Assembly: GCA_017620025.1 (NCBI GenBank) | Contig: JAFZRF010000014.1 | Location: forward strand, 1 to 42,629 | DNA: 42,629 nt | Source: Ruminococcus sp. | GTDB lineage: Bacteria > Bacillota > Clostridia > Oscillospirales > Ruminococcaceae | Direction: 5' to 3' | Part shown: piece after piece, positions 39,360-42,629 of the stretch | Layout: every line of letters starts with the position of its first letter | Numbering within the stretch: position 1 is the first letter of the stretch | Program-made: the position numbers and the translations under genes | The notes under the pieces: model-generated | What the model saw: only the letters and a program-made list of their open reading frames with translations | The model's database searches: none | Told to the model about the DNA's origin: nothing

Positions 39360-41471
39360 TTATCCTAATATCTCTCTTATTGTTCCGCAGAGGTCAGTTT
39401 TTTCTCCTATCTGCCAGTATGTCTCTGCTCTTCCGTCAAGCTCTTCCGGTGTCCAGCTGCCGTCCTTGTCGAACCATGAAACTGTACCGTCATTGTATAT
39501 CAGTATGTGGCGTACAGTATCATTGATGTTCGTTGCGAACCTATAGACAGGTTCCTCACGGGGAACGCTTGTTGTATCAGGATCGTTCCAGTTGTAGCCG
39601 TAGAATGCCTGCGTGAGCCTGTGGAGAGTATCGTAGTCAGTCACATTTCTGCTGCCGTTCACGGTGACAGAACCGATCTTATACAGTGAACCGAAAGGCG
39701 GATATACCTCAGTGCCGGTCATCAGGCAGAAGCAGTGCATCAGGTTGTCGGATTTGACTCTGAGACCTGTGGTGCGTGTATCAGTGCCGTTTTCGATCGC
39801 TCCGTCATGATCGCTGATAGAAGCTGCTGCTGTCCATTCTGCATAGTCGTTGTCGTATACTCTGAGCTCGTATGAGGTATCGCCGACAGTATACCAGAGA
39901 GCGAACCAGTCAAAGCCGAGATGCTCATCTGTGCCTTTATATCCGTCCTCTGCTGTAGGCCAGTACATCCACTTCATCATATCCACTACTGCTGTAGCTT
40001 CGGGAGATGTGGAGGTGAATTTGTAATCCATCTTGGGAGCGTTACCGTTGAGCCATTCGCCGCTGTAATTGCCGAACGGAGCATCTTCGCCGTAGAGGCC
40101 TTCGCCGAAGAGTATCTCACCGATGCCGCCTACGAGTTTGTCAAAGTCAGTTTCATAGATGTGTAAACCGTCCTTGTCGGCAACGGTCACACCGCCTCCG
40201 TCATTCGGGGAGACGCTGACGAGAGTAGTTCCGAGTTCCTTGTTCTCAGTTTTGAAGCAGTAAGTAGTGACATCACCGTTAACGAAGGAGTTCGGATCAC
40301 CCCAGTAGGAGGAGTTCAATGCCTCTTCAAATTCATTTTCTGTGCGGTATTCTCTGCTGTATTTCTCTGTCCATGTGAGTGAGCGGAAGAGCTCATCGAG
40401 GGCGGCGCTCTTTTCCGCATCGGGGAAGTCATAGAAGCATACAGTTTCAAGGTAGCTGAAATCTGTGAAGGAGGGGAAGGGATAGCCGTGGTCTTCCTCT
40501 GTATCCGTGCCGTTTGCAACGTAGAGAGTGATCAGCGTACCGACAGGATAATTCGATCCGGCTTCCTTGTCAGAGGACATAACGATATCCTTTTCCTCTC
40601 CGGCAACGTATACTGTCTTTACCTTAAAGTCCTTGTATCCAAGGAGGCAGATTGCATCGTCGACGTTCCGGCCGACAACATCCGGCACCTGTGCAAGCTG
40701 GAGTGTCTCTGCAGTTGCTGATTCTGCGGTTTCGGTCATCTCCCTGCCTTCAAGCACTGCATCGACTGCCTCACGGAAGGCAACTGCATCAATGGGATAT
40801 ATCTCAACTATCTCGGAGTTGTTGTCCGGATCGGGGCGGCGGTACTCAAGGTATCTTTCAGAGCTGAAGCTTATATCGCCGTACCAGTTGTTCTCGTCAT
40901 AGGAGCGGAAGTAATAGCAGTATTCCTCTGCGGGCGGTGCGCTGTCACCGAGGAGAGCGCCGTCGAAGTTGGGATCAAAGCCCTCGTCGCCGGTATTGTA
41001 TGTGTGTATCAGCTTCCATGTCTGCGAGGCGAAGAATTCATTGAGCCTTGCAGCCTGTTCCTCCGTAAAACGGAGACCTTCCGAAGGTATATCGGAATTG
41101 TCGTTTGCATCGCCCAGGAAGCAGAAAGCGGAGATATCTCCGAAGGGCACGACGTTCTGTACGGGTTCGGTCATTTCGGTTGCGGGCTCTGTTGCGCCTC
41201 CGGGGATGCCGCTGCGTGTGATGAGATGTGAGGTAACGCCTATTCCGCCGGCAAGCACCGCACAGGCGGCGATGCCCGCGATAACACGGCGTATCGGGTG
41301 AGACTGCACACGCTCTACCTCGAAGATATGGCGGGATTCCGTGACCTGCCCTGTATCGGGAGACTTGCCTGCGTGCTTCATGCAGTTCTCGACTATGCGT
41401 GTCTTCTGATCGTCTGTCAGATGTATCTGCTCAGCGCTCTGTCTGAGCTTGTCAGTATCCATTTTTTTCAT
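39360..41471 (-). CDS. PASTA-domain membrane protein, putative anti-sigma factor
   Basis: The 703-residue protein has a cytosolic N-terminus (1-60), one membrane helix (about 62-84) and a large extracytoplasmic region. A PASTA domain is at about 260-321 (VPDVVGRNVDDAICLL, YPVGTLITLYVANG). Around it are three related stretches, each with a two-strand motif plus an L..LF...W helix (DISAFCFLGD..., LETVCFYDFPD..., IGSVTVNGS...). PASTA domains bind muropeptides or beta-lactam-like ligands in PrkC and PBP2x. The gene follows the sigma gene after 3 nt, with AAAGGAG. Anti-sigma function is inferred from topology and pairing; no zinc anti-sigma motif is seen. Confidence 0.65.
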   Translation of the reverse strand: MKKMDTDKLRQSAEQIHLTDDQKTRIVENCMKHAGKSPDTGQVTESRHIFEVERVQSHPIRRVIAGIAACAVLAGGIGVTSHLITRSGIPGGATEPATEMTEPVQNVVPFGDISAFCFLGDANDNSDIPSEGLRFTEEQAARLNEFFASQTWKLIHTYNTGDEGFDPNFDGALLGDSAPPAEEYCYYFRSYDENNWYGDISFSSERYLEYRRPDPDNNSEIVEIYPIDAVAFREAVDAVLEGREMTETAESATAETLQLAQVPDVVGRNVDDAICLLGYKDFKVKTVYVAGEEKDIVMSSDKEAGSNYPVGTLITLYVANGTDTEEDHGYPFPSFTDFSYLETVCFYDFPDAEKSAALDELFRSLTWTEKYSREYRTENEFEEALNSSYWGDPNSFVNGDVTTYCFKTENKELGTTLVSVSPNDGGGVTVADKDGLHIYETDFDKLVGGIGEILFGEGLYGEDAPFGNYSGEWLNGNAPKMDYKFTSTSPEATAVVDMMKWMYWPTAEDGYKGTDEHLGFDWFALWYTVGDTSYELRVYDNDYAEWTAAASISDHDGAIENGTDTRTTGLRVKSDNLMHCFCLMTGTEVYPPFGSLYKIGSVTVNGSRNVTDYDTLHRLTQAFYGYNWNDPDTTSVPREEPVYRFATNINDTVRHILIYNDGTVSWFDKDGSWTPEELDGRAETYWQIGEKTDLCGTIREILG

Positions 41472-41474
41472 AGC

Positions 41475-41942
41475 TTACTCCTTTCCGTATTCCTCCGCAA
41501 GAAGCTTCCTGCCCTTTTGCAGGCGCATCTTGACGGCGGAGCTTTTAAGTCCTGTGATGTCAGCTATCTCTTCTACCTTGTAGCCTATGATATAATGCAG
41601 GTGCATAATGGAGCGGTATTTCTCCGGCAGCTCCATGAGCGATTCGAGGATGCGGTTGTCCGGAGTGCGCTCTGCAATGGCATCGAGCACCTCGGCAGGT
41701 TCAGCGAAGTGGCGTTTTCTGTATCTGAGTACATTCCTGCATTTATTGGAGGCGACCTTCAAAAGCCATGCCTTTTCGTGTTCGCTGTCATTGAACGCCG
41801 GCGATTTTTCCATATATGTAATAAAGGTATCCTGCACTGCGTCTTCTGCATCGGCTGTATTACGCAGCATAACGATGCAGAGCCGGTAAAGCATATCGCC
41901 GTATTCCTCAACCGCATCATTTATACGTTCAGCTGTGAGCAT
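41475..41942 (-). CDS. ECF-type RNA polymerase sigma factor
   Basis: The 155-residue protein has sigma region 2 (YRLCIVMLRNTADAEDAVQDTFITYM, about 19-44; EKAWLLKVASNKCRNVLR). It also has region 4 (LPEKYRSIMHLHYIIGYKVEEIADITG, with the helix-turn-helix SSAVKMRLQKGRKLL). Size and layout are typical of ECF factors. AAAGGAG precedes the ATG at 41940-41942. It is transcribed ahead of the PASTA-domain gene. Confidence 0.93.
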   Translation of the reverse strand: MLTAERINDAVEEYGDMLYRLCIVMLRNTADAEDAVQDTFITYMEKSPAFNDSEHEKAWLLKVASNKCRNVLRYRKRHFAEPAEVLDAIAERTPDNRILESLMELPEKYRSIMHLHYIIGYKVEEIADITGLKSSAVKMRLQKGRKLLAEEYGKE

Positions 41943-41963
41943 AATTCAGCTCCTTTCATTCTG

Positions 41964-42022
41964 CCCGATACTTATCGGGGACAGGTAATTCAGATCTGAT
42001 GTTTTCCTGTTCAATTATAACA
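41964..42022 (-). promoter_or_regulatory. Extended -10 promoter and leader palindrome of the sigma gene
   Basis: On the minus strand TGTTATAAT (42014-42022) is an extended -10 element. A TTGACC exists further upstream, but at 21 bp it is too far for a normal -35. In the leader, CCCGATA (41964-41970) and TATCGGG (41973-41979) form a near-perfect palindrome. It could be a transcript hairpin near the Shine-Dalgarno site or an operator. Confidence 0.5.
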
Positions 42023-42103
42023 CATTCCGGGAGGGGAAAAGGTCAACTCAGGGATATATTTTTTATATTTAACTTTGTGCTGCCTGACGGCGAGAAGATT
42101 TCA

Positions 42104-42138
42104 ATTCATAATTCATAATGCATAATTCATAATTCATA
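42104..42138. repeat. 7-bp tandem repeat (ATTCATA)
   Basis: Five consecutive 7-bp units, ATTCATA with one ATGCATA, are followed by degenerate ATTCnGAATT copies to about 42193. There is no coding signal. Confidence 0.85.
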
Positions 42139-42198
42139 ATTACAATGAACCGGCAACTTAAATTCAGAATTAGAAATTCGGAATGCGGAATTAGCGGT

Positions 42199-42563
42199 AT
42201 CGCCTGCGGCGATGATCTGAAATGCAGGGGCGCACAGTGTGTGCCCGCCGCCGACATTGCACCGCATCTGCATTCAGGTATGTAGGGACCGCCTTTGGCG
42301 GTCCGCCTGTTCTGCGCTGCAAGTAACCTGTAGGGACGCACATCGGGCGTCCGCATGACAGGTACATCTGTCGTATATGGTGCGATTATCGTTCGGAGTG
42401 CGGGCTGCCGACGGCAGCCCCTACAAGGGGTATGTATTCCGATATTCATGGCAGCATGGGGCGACCGCAGCGGATTTGGTGACGGCGGACGGCCAATGGC
42501 CGTCCCTACAGAAGGGGGGACGAAATACACAGGGGCGGGGCGATGCCTGCATCGCCCCCTACA
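42199..42563. repeat. Array of seven GC-rich hairpins with TGTAGGG/CCCTACA edges
   Basis: Successive hairpins lie at 42199-42213 (ATCGCC), 42228-42246 (GGGCGCACA), 42286-42304 (GGACCGCC), 42334-42352 (GGACGC), 42402-42420 (GGGCTGCCG), 42487-42505 (GGACGGCC) and 42537-42558 (GGGGCGATGC). The third and fourth are preceded by TGTAGGG and the last three are followed by CCCTACA, so the two groups are inverted relative to each other. No credible gene lies in 41943-42629. Confidence 0.8.
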
Positions 42564-42629
42564 CCACGCCCGAAAGTCACTACTCAAACTAACAGCGCTC
42601 GTTAGGTTGCCCGTGCGATAGCCTGACAA

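Noticed and set aside
42104-42193. Possible CRISPR array in the repeat region
   Set aside because: Units are 7 bp with no unique spacers of constant length, and no cas genes are present.
42069-42629. A 186-codon minus-strand open frame at the right end
   Set aside because: It reads straight through the hairpin array and the 7-bp tandem repeats (giving MNYELCIMNYEL), has no Shine-Dalgarno site and no domain; it is a by-product of repeats.

Overview
The window looks like chromosomal DNA from an anaerobic, fibre-degrading Gram-positive gut bacterium, most likely a Ruminococcus-type member of the Oscillospiraceae. Four things point there: two secreted proteins carry type I dockerins (one with a CBM22-like/dockerin/CE1 esterase layout), there is a SpoIVB-type sporulation protease, HPr has both His15 and Ser46, and the clostridial indolepyruvate:ferredoxin oxidoreductase and phenylacetyl-CoA ligase genes sit together. 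Promoters are sigma-A-like and Shine-Dalgarno sites are strong. I see no phage, transposase, tRNA, rRNA or CRISPR array. This assignment is inference from gene content only.

Layout. 1-177: a repeat made of consecutive hairpins, present again in inverted orientation at 39095-39271. 197-2464 (-): a CASTOR/POLLUX-like ion channel. 2734-5955 (+): two dockerin proteins (an LRR protein and a feruloyl-esterase-like enzyme). 6064-9021: a small membrane protein, spoIVB, a PHP phosphoesterase and ptsH. 9298-11546 (-): an ECF-type sigma factor with a membrane anti-sigma-like partner. 11701-16449 (-): a tight six-gene operon, purB-X-Y-rimM-Z-trmD, driven by a good promoter and closed by a terminator. 16598-17463 (+): a HAD phosphatase.

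17525-29334 (+): a long, tightly spaced gene run that begins with iorA and ends with paaK and an ACT-domain gene. iorA, iorB and paaK would interconvert aryl-pyruvates, aryl-acetyl-CoA and aryl-acetates with ferredoxin. Interspersed are a zinc-ribbon protein with a histone-H1-like tail, two small acidic proteins, three tandem beta-helix lipoproteins carrying one, two and three copies of a C-terminal module, a pair of paralogous cytosolic proteins and a Cse60-like protein with another lysine/alanine tail.

29374-32506: a zinc-ribbon protein behind a consensus promoter, an AT-rich gene with PD-(D/E)XK-like motifs, a membrane lipase-like hydrolase and a CmpB-like membrane protein. 32585-39078 (+): malQ and glgP (maltodextrin/glycogen breakdown) with three paralogous lipoproteins between them. 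39360-41942 (-): a second sigma/anti-sigma pair, whose anti-sigma-like protein has a PASTA domain. 41943-42629: no credible gene, only short tandem repeats and a run of GC-rich hairpins.

The best candidates for something undescribed are the 1-2-3 module lipoprotein series embedded in the ior/paaK run, the lipoprotein triplet inside malQ-glgP, the covarying hairpin repeat at gene 3' ends, and the AT-rich nuclease-like gene.
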